From Vibrio marisflavi CECT 7928 (GTDB lineage: Bacteria; Pseudomonadota; Gammaproteobacteria; Enterobacterales; Vibrionaceae): a stretch of DNA of 64,000 nt. The stretch lies in contig NZ_CAKLDM010000002.1 of NCBI RefSeq assembly GCF_921294215.1, positions 992,001-1,056,000 on the forward strand, in the 5' to 3' direction. The notes under the pieces are model-generated. The model saw only the letters and a list, made by a program, of their open reading frames with translations. It did not search any database and had not been told where the DNA came from. Shown one piece after another: positions 45,482 through 53,962 of the stretch. Within the stretch, counting starts at the first letter, position 1, and every line of letters starts with the position of its first letter. The position numbers were made by a program, and so were the translations under genes.

Positions 45482-46696
45482 ATGCGTGTTGATTTTGAAT
45501 TGGCAAAATCGATAAGGATATCTATAGAAAAGCTAAGCGTAGGGATGTTTGTTACAGCAATTGAAGAGAGTGATAATATCACGCTCGCAAATGCTGGTAG
45601 AGTCCATTGTCCAACCTCAATCAAAAAGCTAGTGGATAATGGAGTCAAATTTGCTTGGGTTGATAAGAAACTTTCATGCGAGAAGTGTGAAATTCAATCT
45701 CAACCAATACAGCTAGTTGATCCCATTGAACGCCAATCACTTCAGGAAGTCAGAGAGAAGCGTAAACTCGCCACTAGAGATTCTCAGCAAAAGAAGGCTA
45801 AGGTATTAGTCGAGCAAGCGAGAGATCTCGCCAATAAACTACTTACCAACACATTCCAAAGAAGAACGACTTTAGTTGATGACATAAGTTCTTGGGCTGA
45901 AAAAATTGTCGACTTTGCATTAGTTGATACTGATGCTATCCGCTGTGTAACCGCTTTACGCAACAAAGATGATTATTTGTTGGAACATTCCGTTAATGTC
46001 TCCTGCTTACTCGTTAGCTTTGGTAAACACCTAAATATGAATAAGGCAATGCTGAAACAGCTTGCGATTGGCGGCATCATTCATGACGTTGGCAAAATCA
46101 GGGTTGAAAATAAAGTACTTAATAAACCTGGTAAGTTAACCGAAGAAGAATTTGAACAAATCAAAATGCATCAGACTTATGCCAAGGAAATTCTTGCTAA
46201 AGTTGATGGAATTAGCCAAGTAGCCCGTGATATCTGTTTAATGCACCATGAGAAACTTGATGGCACGGGGTATCCAGATGCCTTATCTGCTGATCAGATT
46301 CCAGTTCATAGTAGGATGAGTGCTATTGTGGATATATACGATGCTCTTACGGCTGACAGGTGTTATAAGAAGGGAATTAGTTCAGCAGAAGCTTTCAAGA
46401 TAATGCTGGATATGAGCCCAGATAAACTCGATAAAGAGCTAGTATACAAATTTATAAATTGCATCGGTATTTATCCGGTAGGGTCGGTCGTAGAGTTATC
46501 CGACGGGAGAGTTGGAGTTGTCTGGGAACGCAATGAATCCAACCCGCTAGAGCCAGAAGTAAAATGTGTTTACTCTCGTAAATATCGTCACTTTATCGAT
46601 GTTAGTTACGTAAAACTGAGTAAACACGAAGTTACCATTGAGCGAGCTGTTGCTCCTTCGGCTCTAGAAGTCGATATATCGCCGTACTACAACTAG
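45482..46696 (+). CDS. HD-GYP domain cyclic-di-GMP phosphodiesterase
   Basis: The 404-residue cytoplasmic protein has an N-terminal DUF3391 region (residues 10-65, ISIEKLSVGMFVT) with a small CxxC at 66-69, then the HD-GYP domain: HDVGKIRVENK at 201-211 and HHEKLDGTGYP at 255-265, both intact, with YDALTADRCYKKG after. Such proteins hydrolyse c-di-GMP to GMP and lower biofilm signalling. GATAGGAGTAGACATTTAG precedes the ATG. It may act with the orphan binding protein upstream only indirectly, since it has no membrane segment. Confidence 0.92.
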   Translation: MRVDFELAKSIRISIEKLSVGMFVTAIEESDNITLANAGRVHCPTSIKKLVDNGVKFAWVDKKLSCEKCEIQSQPIQLVDPIERQSLQEVREKRKLATRDSQQKKAKVLVEQARDLANKLLTNTFQRRTTLVDDISSWAEKIVDFALVDTDAIRCVTALRNKDDYLLEHSVNVSCLLVSFGKHLNMNKAMLKQLAIGGIIHDVGKIRVENKVLNKPGKLTEEEFEQIKMHQTYAKEILAKVDGISQVARDICLMHHEKLDGTGYPDALSADQIPVHSRMSAIVDIYDALTADRCYKKGISSAEAFKIMLDMSPDKLDKELVYKFINCIGIYPVGSVVELSDGRVGVVWERNESNPLEPEVKCVYSRKYRHFIDVSYVKLSKHEVTIERAVAPSALEVDISPYYN

Positions 46697-46726
46697 CTAA
46701 TGCAAAGCGATCTGAACTATATCGTG

Positions 46727-47614
46727 CTATATAGAAATATATGAAACTGGCACGTCAGGGTTCAGCGCTTCTAAAGTCGTTTGTGTGTCAGCAAGATGAC
46801 TCGAACTAGCTCCAGACATTTCGATTAGTGCAGCCGACCGAATTTCGGTTAAGCTCTTTCCATCCATTAGCACTTGAATTAGAGCTACTTGTAGTGGTGG
46901 AAGGCTAGGGTTAAATGCTGCATTTTCTGCATATGAGCCCTTATAGACTTGCCCACTAGTGAGTTCTAATGCAACACCACTAAGATTTCCACTGTATGGC
47001 GCATGGCTTTGATTAAGAGCAGCGAGTGCTTCAGAGACTAACGAGTCGCTATTAGGTAACTGCTTACCGTGATCTTCATCGCCCATTAACCCAACCGTGA
47101 TGCCAAGATCTTCTGGGCCGAACGAGTCTGGTAAATACTCTTCAAGAGACATTTCATCTCTTTCAGGCAGTTGTACTTTGAGATCCTGCGCGGTTGTGAG
47201 TTCACGCATAAACTGTCGACAGTGGCCACATGGGCTATAGTTTACAGTTACATCGATAATGCCTTTTTCACCTTTCATCCAAGCATGGCTAATAGCACAC
47301 TGCTCTGCGTGAATAGACTGGCTCAACTGAGTACCTAAAAATTCGACGTTAGCACCGAAGTAGAGTGTTTCCGATAGGCCTCTGACTATTGCTCCAACAT
47401 GAAAGTTAGATATTGGTGCATATGAATATGCAGCAGCGACTGGAAGCAGTGAAACTCTAAGCTCTTCATCTGATAAACGAGACAGTGAAAGTAGCTCACT
47501 GTATTCATGCTTAGATATCGTACCGGAAAAGCCTTCTGCTGTGATAATGGATGACAAATACTCTTTAATAAGGGGTGGCACTTTCTCTAGTGCTTCTTGA
47601 AGTCGAATACTCAT
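46727..47614 (-). CDS. cdd: Cytidine deaminase
   Basis: The 295-residue protein deaminates cytidine and deoxycytidine to uridine forms. The catalytic zinc site is [17 protein letters not shown] (His and Glu near 102-104) with [11 protein letters not shown] (Cys near 130-133). The length matches the E. coli dimeric two-domain enzyme: a catalytic core followed by a degenerate second deaminase domain. It is the last gene of a yohJ-yohK-cdd run, the same order as in E. coli, and a CRP site lies just upstream. Confidence 0.95.
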   Translation of the reverse strand: MSIRLQEALEKVPPLIKEYLSSIITAEGFSGTISKHEYSELLSLSRLSDEELRVSLLPVAAAYSYAPISNFHVGAIVRGLSETLYFGANVEFLGTQLSQSIHAEQCAISHAWMKGEKGIIDVTVNYSPCGHCRQFMRELTTAQDLKVQLPERDEMSLEEYLPDSFGPEDLGITVGLMGDEDHGKQLPNSDSLVSEALAALNQSHAPYSGNLSGVALELTSGQVYKGSYAENAAFNPSLPPLQVALIQVLMDGKSLTEIRSAALIEMSGASSSHLADTQTTLEALNPDVPVSYISI

Positions 47615-47666
47615 TTCAAATCCTATGACATTAATGAAGTTATATTTTATGCGCTTGCACAGAATA

Positions 47667-47688
47667 AAATGTGATAAAAATCACTTTA
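47667..47688. promoter_or_regulatory. CRP-binding site upstream of cdd
   Basis: AAATGTGATAAAAATCACTT followed by TA has TGTGA-N6-TCACT, near the CRP consensus AAATGTGATCTAGATCACATTT. Its centre is about 63 bases upstream of the cdd start. E. coli cdd is also activated by CRP and repressed by CytR. Confidence 0.75.
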
Positions 47689-47757
47689 AAGTATGCAAAA
47701 ATAATCAAGTTTGCAAACTATAAGTGATGTCACACAATTTACCATGTTCAAGAGAAC

Positions 47758-48444
47758 TTAAAAGAAATGACTAAGCCATATGGAAAGAGAAAAAAATGCT
47801 GGAGCGAGAATCGATGTGATGACTCCGCAGATAACTAATGCTAGTGAACTATATGCAGCGTCATTTTCTGTTTTTTCTGCCGCAGTTGCCGTTCCAAGAG
47901 CATGTGAAACCGTCCCCATAGTCAAACCGCGAGCAATTGGATGTGTAATATTGAGTATTGAGTAGACTGGGTAGGCAATAATAGAGCCAAACAAGCCGAC
48001 AATAAGCACTAAAATAGCAGTGATAGCAGGTTCTCCACCTAAGTGGCTTGAAATTACCATGGCGATCGGGGTTGTCACTGACTTAGCCACAACACTCGCT
48101 AAAAGGGTTGGATTTGCTTGAAAATAAGCAGCTAGCAAAGTCGCTGAGAACATAGACATGGAACTGCCTATTGTGCAGGTCAAAAGTATGACTTTCCAAT
48201 TTTGCCTTATTTGCGGAAGCTGTTCATAGAGAGGATAAGCTAATGCCACTACCGCCGGTTGTAGTAAAAAGGTGACAAACTCGTTCTGAGCGTAGTAGTG
48301 CTCAAATGGGATATTGAACAAGATCAGAACACCAATTATTGCAGCAACACTCACTAATAGTGGGTTCAAAAATGGTGTGTTTGCCTTGTTGCTGATCCAT
48401 TTGGCTATGATGTACAGTACGACTGTTAAAATGAACCACATCAC
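47758..48444 (-). CDS. yohK: LrgB/CidB family membrane protein (YohK-like)
   Basis: The 228-residue protein has about seven membrane helices, with FLLQPAVVALAYPLYEQLPQ (about 78-97), SVTTPIAMVISSHLGGEPA (about 141) and GTVSHALGTATAAE (about 175), the signatures of the LrgB family. These proteins work with LrgA partners in export of small metabolites or control of murein hydrolases; the physiological role in Gammaproteobacteria is not settled. The start overlaps the yohJ stop by four bases. Confidence 0.9.
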   Translation of the reverse strand: MMWFILTVVLYIIAKWISNKANTPFLNPLLVSVAAIIGVLILFNIPFEHYYAQNEFVTFLLQPAVVALAYPLYEQLPQIRQNWKVILLTCTIGSSMSMFSATLLAAYFQANPTLLASVVAKSVTTPIAMVISSHLGGEPAITAILVLIVGLFGSIIAYPVYSILNITHPIARGLTMGTVSHALGTATAAEKTENDAAYSSLALVICGVITSILAPAFFSLSIWLSHFF

Positions 48445-48806
48445 TTGGCTCCTCTTTTCAACAATCGATCAAGAGTGAAGCTAAGGCTCACTAACACAAT
48501 GAATGTTCCACCGAGAGTGCTAGCTAAAATTGGTAATGCACTGCTAATTAGTACATCGAAATGCTGCATGAGGCCGACGCTGATAGGTACAAACAAAAAG
48601 ACCATGTAACGAATAAATAAACTTGCTCCGGGCTTAACCCATTTTAGTGGAACGACATTTGTCGCAAGTAGAGCAAATAGAATCAGCATTCCAAAAATAC
48701 TGCCAGGTATAGAAACTCCCAGCAAAGATTGGATGCCCTTTCCTATAAATAGACATATAAAGATCAGTAAGAAAGAAACTAGGTACTGAAGAAGGTTAAC
48801 TAACAT
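48441..48806 (-). CDS. yohJ: LrgA/CidA family membrane protein (YohJ-like)
   Basis: ATG 48806 gives a 121-residue protein that aligns with E. coli YohJ from its first residues (MLVNLLQYLVSFLLI); the longer frame from 48866 adds an unsupported hydrophilic tail. Four membrane helices are visible, with the LrgA motif VSIPGSIFGMLILFALL near residues 30-46 and WVKPGASLFIRYMVFLFVPISVG. It is the holin-like partner of yohK, with which it overlaps. The two may form a transporter for pyrimidine-related or organic-acid metabolites, but that is not shown. Confidence 0.88.
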   Translation of the reverse strand: MLVNLLQYLVSFLLIFICLFIGKGIQSLLGVSIPGSIFGMLILFALLATNVVPLKWVKPGASLFIRYMVFLFVPISVGLMQHFDVLISSALPILASTLGGTFIVLVSLSFTLDRLLKRGAK

Positions 48807-48900
48807 ATAAATCGCTTTGCTTGAACGGCTGACTGAACGCTGGCACTCATCTAAACGATAGGCCAAAGCGTCAGAGTTGGTCTTTTATATACCAAAGTTT

Positions 48901-50334
48901 CTATGATGTCAGCTGTTCAATGTATTGATACACTGATTTCAAAATTGCCATTTTCGCCTGATTTTGTTCATGATCATGCGCAAGGTTTTCTAAGTTAATC
49001 ATGTAATCTGGTAGATTGCGCTCAAAATAGTCCCGACAATGGTTCGCCCAATGAGTTTGCTCATAAATATCAAGACTCCAGTTAAAGTGACGAGCACGAT
49101 AGTTAAACAGTAGTTGGGAGATGCGAGGATCCTTAAAAGAGATATCTAGTGCCGCAAGGTTGTTCGGAGCAGTCGAACGTATGATCTCCATCGAAGCTTT
49201 GTCTGCCGGAGAGAAGAAACCATCGTACAGTTTAGTATCTACGTCATCAGAACCCTCGTATATACGCTCTTCCGAATAGATTTGAGTAAGCTTTTCTCTA
49301 ATTTCGGGGTGTTGACGAATAAGAGCTAAGTTCTCTAGACAGCGCTTACGATCAATATTTATCGTAGCAGCATTCTCAGCCGTTAGAGTTTTAGCTGGAG
49401 CGAGTATCGGGCATTTATTAAGGTGAACTAACTTTATTGGGATAGGCAGTTCATCTTCAGATAATTCGTCTCGTTTGGTGTATAACCGACGTTTGATTTC
49501 TTCAGTAGGAAGCTCAATAAGTGGAGAGACATCTTTTGCTAGATCAACCACAGCTACTGCGTTTTTATTGGTTGGGTGCCAGACGATAGGTGCGACCCAC
49601 GACGTATACTGGCACTCTCGCCCTAACATTCCAGACACATGCATTAGTGGAGTGATATTGACAACATCTATCAGCGCGTTGAGCTTTTTCTTATGGCGCA
49701 TTTGCAAAAAGTAGTTAAAAAGCTTGGGCTGAGCGGCCTTTAGCTTTTTGGCAAGCTCTATCGTGGCGATAACATCAGCCATTGCATCATGGGCGTTTGA
49801 GTGTTCGATTCCATTTGCTACGGATAGATCTTCAAGTTTGAAGCTGGTGAACCCTTCGGCATTTTCAGGCCAGCTAATACCTTCTGGCCTTAGTGCGTGA
49901 CAGGCTCTCATAACATCCAACAAGTCCCAGCGGGAATTACCATTTTGCCAGCTCCATGCGTAAGGGTCGATAAAGTTTCGGTAGCATGTGTAGCGAGTCA
50001 CTTCATCGTCAAATCGAATGCTGTTGTAGCCAAGACTCGTCGTGTTTGGTTTAGATAATTCGTTGTGAATTTTCTCAATGAACTCTGGCTCTGGTAGCCC
50101 CTTGGCTTGAGCTTGCTGAGGCGTGATTCTAGTAATTAACGCAGCTTCCGGTGAGGGAAGGTAATCTTGTGGCAATTGACAATAAATGACCAACGGCTCG
50201 CCAATGATATTGAAATCTTCGTCTGTTCGAACTCCGGCAAATTGACTAGGTCTGTCTTTTGCTGGGTTGGTGCCCCATGTTTCGTAATCAAAAAAGAAAA
50301 AAGTTGGCTGTGTGGTGCTGGTCATTTGGTTCAT
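48901..50334 (-). CDS. sbcB: Exodeoxyribonuclease I
   Basis: ATG 50334 (or 50325) fits the start of E. coli SbcB; the longer frame to 50463 would run into tcyP. The 477-residue 3'-5' single-strand DNase has a DnaQ-fold with FFDYETWGTNPAKDRPSQFAG near residue 11, NSIRFDDEVTRY near 105 and EHSNAHDAMADV near 180, the acidic metal ligands, then the SH3-like and C-terminal ExoI domains (YRARHFNWSLDIYEQTHW near 415). It acts in recombination and mismatch repair and binds the SSB tail. It is transcribed after tcyP with no shared function. Confidence 0.95.
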   Translation of the reverse strand: MNQMTSTTQPTFFFFDYETWGTNPAKDRPSQFAGVRTDEDFNIIGEPLVIYCQLPQDYLPSPEAALITRITPQQAQAKGLPEPEFIEKIHNELSKPNTTSLGYNSIRFDDEVTRYTCYRNFIDPYAWSWQNGNSRWDLLDVMRACHALRPEGISWPENAEGFTSFKLEDLSVANGIEHSNAHDAMADVIATIELAKKLKAAQPKLFNYFLQMRHKKKLNALIDVVNITPLMHVSGMLGRECQYTSWVAPIVWHPTNKNAVAVVDLAKDVSPLIELPTEEIKRRLYTKRDELSEDELPIPIKLVHLNKCPILAPAKTLTAENAATINIDRKRCLENLALIRQHPEIREKLTQIYSEERIYEGSDDVDTKLYDGFFSPADKASMEIIRSTAPNNLAALDISFKDPRISQLLFNYRARHFNWSLDIYEQTHWANHCRDYFERNLPDYMINLENLAHDHEQNQAKMAILKSVYQYIEQLTS

Positions 50335-50434
50335 TCTTATCAGAGGAGTGAGTGAATACCTGTTATCGATATTCACTCTTAGTGACTGCAAGTATCTACC
50401 AAATAGCTTTGATATTGCAAGAAATTCGCAACGC

Positions 50435-51814
50435 CTAAGCTTGTTGTGACGCTGTTTCTCCATCAGGGTTGAGATCTTGCTGCTTTAATAATCGGCTTGT
50501 TATTGTACCAGCGGTCATGGCTCCGGAGACATTGAGAGCTGTTCGTGCCATATCGATAAGAGGTTCAATTGAAATCAGCAACGCAGCGATAGTGACGGGT
50601 AAGCCCATCGCAGGAAGGACTATCAGTGCAGCAAATGTGGCTCCACCACCCACGCCAGCGATGCCAAATGAACTGATAGTAACAATAGCAATGAGTGACA
50701 GAATGAAGTGTGTATCCATGGGGTTGATACCGACGGTAGGTGCAACCATTACTGCCAACATTGCAGGATAAATACCCGCGCAGCCATTTTGTCCAATCGT
50801 CGCTCCAAAGGTGGCTGAAAGGTTAGCAACTGCTGGTGGGACGTTGAGCTTGTTTATTTGAGTTTCTACATTTAGAGGAATCGTGGCAGCAGAGCTTCGT
50901 GAAGTGAATGCAAAAGTAAGTACTGGCCAGATTTTTTTAAAGTATTGCTTAGGGCTCACACCGACAAAAGAAAGCAGCAAGCCGTGTACAACAAACATGA
51001 GGATTATTGCGCTGTACGAAGCGACGATAAACCCAAATAAATTGAGAATGTCAGCAACACTTGAAGTTGCGACTACTTTTGCCATTAGAGCTGCAATACC
51101 GTATGGAGTCAGTGCCATGATCATTCGTACTAATCGCATCACGATAGCTTGAGATGCGTCTACGATAGACTTTATCGTTGGCTCCAATTCACTATTCTCA
51201 TGAGCGACTTTTCTTGCTGCGATACCTGCTAGTACACCAAAAATAACGATGGCGATAATTGAAGTCGAGCGTGCTCCAGTTAAGTCTGCAAATGGATTGG
51301 TTGGTATGAAGCTGATTAGCATTTGTGGAATCGTTAGGTCATGAACGCTTTGTAGGCGATTCTCCAAAACGGTGGCACGGGCAGCTTCACGCGCACCTTC
51401 GGTTAGACCTGCAGCCGATAAGCCGAACACATGAGTGACAACAATACCAACAAGTGCGGCAATGGCTGTAGTAAGCAGCAGTACAAAAATGGTTATTCCG
51501 GATATTTTTCCAAGAGAGCCACCTTTGTCGAGCTTTAGCACCGCGGATATCATAGAGACCAACACGAGTGGCATGATTATCATTTTTAATAAACCAACGT
51601 ACCCACTACCGACGATGTTTGTCCATTCCAGTACCTGTTGAATAACGGGATTGCCCGTACCGAGAACAACATGTATGCCTAATCCAAATAAACTGCCAAG
51701 AATAAGCCCGAATAGAACAAGCTGGGAAAGGGTGTTATTTCTACGTTGTCGTTGATAGAGGAAGAACAAGATAAATAGGAACACGGCGATGGCCGCAAAG
51801 AAACTTAGGGACAT
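50435..51814 (-). CDS. tcyP: L-cystine/cation symporter TcyP
   Basis: The 459-residue membrane protein belongs to the dicarboxylate/amino acid:cation symporter family. Close likeness to E. coli TcyP (YdjN) is visible in ltpyGiaalmakVVA-type text, WPVLTFAFTSRSSAATIPLNVE (about 290) and GATIGQNGCAGIYPAMLAVMVAPTVGINP (about 333), the helical-hairpin substrate loops. It imports L-cystine and supplies sulfur and redox buffering. It is a single gene with its own promoter on the minus strand. Confidence 0.94.
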   Translation of the reverse strand: MSLSFFAAIAVFLFILFFLYQRQRRNNTLSQLVLFGLILGSLFGLGIHVVLGTGNPVIQQVLEWTNIVGSGYVGLLKMIIMPLVLVSMISAVLKLDKGGSLGKISGITIFVLLLTTAIAALVGIVVTHVFGLSAAGLTEGAREAARATVLENRLQSVHDLTIPQMLISFIPTNPFADLTGARSTSIIAIVIFGVLAGIAARKVAHENSELEPTIKSIVDASQAIVMRLVRMIMALTPYGIAALMAKVVATSSVADILNLFGFIVASYSAIILMFVVHGLLLSFVGVSPKQYFKKIWPVLTFAFTSRSSAATIPLNVETQINKLNVPPAVANLSATFGATIGQNGCAGIYPAMLAVMVAPTVGINPMDTHFILSLIAIVTISSFGIAGVGGGATFAALIVLPAMGLPVTIAALLISIEPLIDMARTALNVSGAMTAGTITSRLLKQQDLNPDGETASQQA

Positions 51815-51943
51815 GGACTATTTCCTTATAATATTCAATGTCTTTATCACAATTTGTGTGCCAACATATCGGAATTATTTGCACTCTATAAATAAAATAA
51901 AAGCATAAGATATTCCAATATGGATATAAAAGCATAGTAGGGA

Positions 51944-52639
51944 TTATTGAGACTGGTAGTCGTTAAGTAGTGTCAAAATGTCATCACTATTGAGAATGGT
52001 GTGTCGTTTTAGGTTGGGATCGAGCAGTCCAAACAGCATTGCTAGCGCCACATGTCTAGCATTGATTGGAATGAGCTTGGTTAATGGGCCACGCATAATA
52101 GGTTTTAAATGGTCGAGTAAAGCTAGAGTGATAACTTCACTTTTTCGAGGAGTGTCACGCATTCCAACAAGAGGACCTGGGCGTACTATTAGTAGTTTTT
52201 CAAATCCCATCCCTGAAAGTGCTATCTCCATTTTGCCTTTGCACCTTAAATAATGAGAAGGCGTGTTTTTTGAAGCGCCATAACTGGATATTACTGAAAG
52301 GTGAGTAACACCAAGCAGCTTCATCGTTTGGGCCACTTCGCAGACGAGGCCAAAATCCACTTTTTCGAGTTCCGAGGAAGAACCTGCCTGATTTCTTGTT
52401 GTGCCTAAACAGATGAAACCGAGCTTGGGTACTAGTTTGTTATCGTCCCAGTTATTGATATGCAAATTTTCGTTCTGAATGATTTCTAATTTAGGATGCA
52501 TAAAAGGAAGTGGGCTTCGGGTAAGGGCATATATGTGCGAGATTGGACTATCTTCCAGCATCTCTTTTAGTAGTTCTGAGCCAACCATACCTGAACCGCC
52601 GGCTATTATGGCAACGAATTTGTTGTTGTCTTGTCCCAT
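51944..52639 (-). CDS. NAD(P)-binding Rossmann-fold protein
   Basis: ATG 52639 follows GGAG at good spacing; TTG 52651 would include it. The 231-residue protein begins MGQDNNKFVAIIAGGSGMVGSELL, an atypical SDR glycine-rich motif, and has VISSYGASKNTPSHYLRCKGKME with the Tyr-x3-Lys-like pair seen in the HTATIP2 (TIP30)-like branch. It is probably an NAD(P)-dependent epimerase or reductase-like protein whose substrate is unknown. It stands alone on the minus strand downstream of the small basic ORF. Confidence 0.8.
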   Translation of the reverse strand: MGQDNNKFVAIIAGGSGMVGSELLKEMLEDSPISHIYALTRSPLPFMHPKLEIIQNENLHINNWDDNKLVPKLGFICLGTTRNQAGSSSELEKVDFGLVCEVAQTMKLLGVTHLSVISSYGASKNTPSHYLRCKGKMEIALSGMGFEKLLIVRPGPLVGMRDTPRKSEVITLALLDHLKPIMRGPLTKLIPINARHVALAMLFGLLDPNLKRHTILNSDDILTLLNDYQSQ

Positions 52640-52735
52640 GCCCATCTCCAATCTAACTTAGGCTTGGTGATATTGTTAGCATAGTCAAAAACTAATAAAG
52701 GGTAGAAATACTTAGTTGAACAGACTTTATCACTT

Positions 52736-52773
52736 GGCTCACTACTGAATGGGTAAATTACAGTAGTGAGGCC
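52736..52773. repeat. Strong hairpin downstream of the small ORF
   Basis: GGCTCACTACTG pairs with CAGTAGTGAGGCC, 12 base pairs with one bulged C and a 13-base loop. It lies about 35 bases past the small ORF stop on the minus strand. No T-tract follows on either strand, so it may protect a short transcript end or be an RNA structure. Confidence 0.65.
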
Positions 52774-52803
52774 AGCCTTATTAACGTTTCATTGAAAATG
52801 ACT

Positions 52804-52893
52804 TCATGTCATCGATAGTGGGACTCGTTTTTGTTTGTTGGCGCCTCCTCCTTTACTCGGGCGCTGCCTTTTAGCGTTTTGATTGGCAAACAT
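52804..52893 (-). CDS. 29-residue highly basic small protein
   Basis: ATG at 52893 is preceded by AGAAGGAG five bases away, an excellent ribosome-binding site. The product is MFANQNAKRQRPSKGGGANK then QKRVPLSMT, with four Lys and four Arg in 29 residues, no acidic residue and a Gly-rich middle. That charge pattern suits a nucleic-acid- or ribosome-binding peptide, which is inference. I do not recognise the family. A strong hairpin follows the stop. The frame is too short for most gene callers. Confidence 0.55.
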   Translation of the reverse strand: MFANQNAKRQRPSKGGGANKQKRVPLSMT

Positions 52894-53146
52894 AGAAACT
52901 CCTTCTCGTTGTTGCTCCTAAATAACAGCAATACTGCTGCATTGTTCGTGCCACTCTTTGAGCTCAAAGTAAGAAAAGTATAGAAGAGATACTCCAATTT
53001 GGCTATGTAATGAGTTTTATATGTGTAAGTCCGCTTTTGATCATCAATGTTTATGTTATGTATGTTTGGACTTCTAGACATCTGCTTTGAAAATTGCAAA
53101 TGAATTTAGTAGAGTGGTGTAACTGTCACCTATAAGGAAGTGTCTC

Positions 53147-53917
53147 ATGTATGAAATTCCACAACTCGATTTAAAAAATAGAGTTTCTGATGTTGAATGG
53201 CAAACAAGGGTTGAATTGGCTGCAGCGTATCGATTGTTTGTCATGCATGGTTGGGATGACTTGATCCATACACACATCTCAGCTCGTATCCCCGGCACTG
53301 AAGAGCTTCTTATCAATGCATTTGGATTGGCGTTCGATGAAGTTACTGCTTCGAATTTAGTAAAAATTGATATTGAAGGGAATGTTATTGACCCTGGTTG
53401 TCCGTTCACGATAAACCCTGCAGGATTTACCATTCACAGTGCAGTACATGAGGCTCGCCCAGACGACCAATGTGCTCTTCATGTCCATACCAATGATACG
53501 GCTGCAATTGCCAGCCTAAAGGAAGGGCTGTTGCCACTTAGCCAGTATTCTATGTTTGCTTTGGCTTCGCTAAGTTACCACGATTACGAAGGGCTAGCGG
53601 TTAATCACGAAGAAAAGCTTCGCCTACAAAATGATCTTGGTAATACCAATTTTATGCTACTAAGAAACCATGGTGCTTTAACAATGGGCAAAACTATTGG
53701 TGACGCATTTATGCACATGTACGACTTAACGCGTGCCTGTCAAATTCAGCTACAAATTCAAGCAACGGGTCAAGAGCCTCAGTATGTCGATCAGTCAATT
53801 GTCGATGGTATCAAAGCTCAAGCGAACATTGTTCATTCGGGTATTACAGGTGGACAAACAGCTTGGCCTGCGATGATGCGTAAAGTAAAGCGTGCATATC
53901 CAGATTTTGACCAGTAA
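53147..53917 (+). CDS. Class II aldolase/adducin family protein
   Basis: The 256-residue protein has the class II aldolase fold: IHTHISARIPGTEELLINAFG near 41-61, the zinc histidines in LHVHTNDTAAIASL (about 111-116) and LLRNHGALTMGKTI (near 175). Members cleave or epimerise sugar phosphates such as fuculose-1-phosphate, or act on sugar-acid ketones. ATAAGGAAGTGTCTC gives a good ribosome-binding site. It precedes an enolase-superfamily dehydratase by 45 bases. A 2-keto-3-deoxy sugar acid from that dehydratase is a plausible substrate. Confidence 0.88.
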   Translation: MYEIPQLDLKNRVSDVEWQTRVELAAAYRLFVMHGWDDLIHTHISARIPGTEELLINAFGLAFDEVTASNLVKIDIEGNVIDPGCPFTINPAGFTIHSAVHEARPDDQCALHVHTNDTAAIASLKEGLLPLSQYSMFALASLSYHDYEGLAVNHEEKLRLQNDLGNTNFMLLRNHGALTMGKTIGDAFMHMYDLTRACQIQLQIQATGQEPQYVDQSIVDGIKAQANIVHSGITGGQTAWPAMMRKVKRAYPDFDQ

Positions 53918-53962
53918 AAATAAACAATAAATATACGAATGTGAAAGTAGGTAAGCCTCAAA

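Larger units (their letters stand above)
52640..53146. other. 507-base region holding a small gene and a hairpin
   Basis: This gap between the Rossmann-fold gene and the aldolase gene holds the 29-residue basic ORF at 52804-52893 on the minus strand and a strong bulged hairpin at 52736-52773. The remaining AT-rich part (52900-53146) must contain the aldolase promoter and that of the small ORF. A longer minus-strand frame at 52809-53099 lacks a ribosome-binding site and was not called. Confidence 0.5.

Noticed and set aside
52809..53099. A 96-codon minus-strand frame upstream of the aldolase gene
   Set aside because: It has no ribosome-binding site, and it overlaps in another frame the 29-residue ORF that has a strong start signal.
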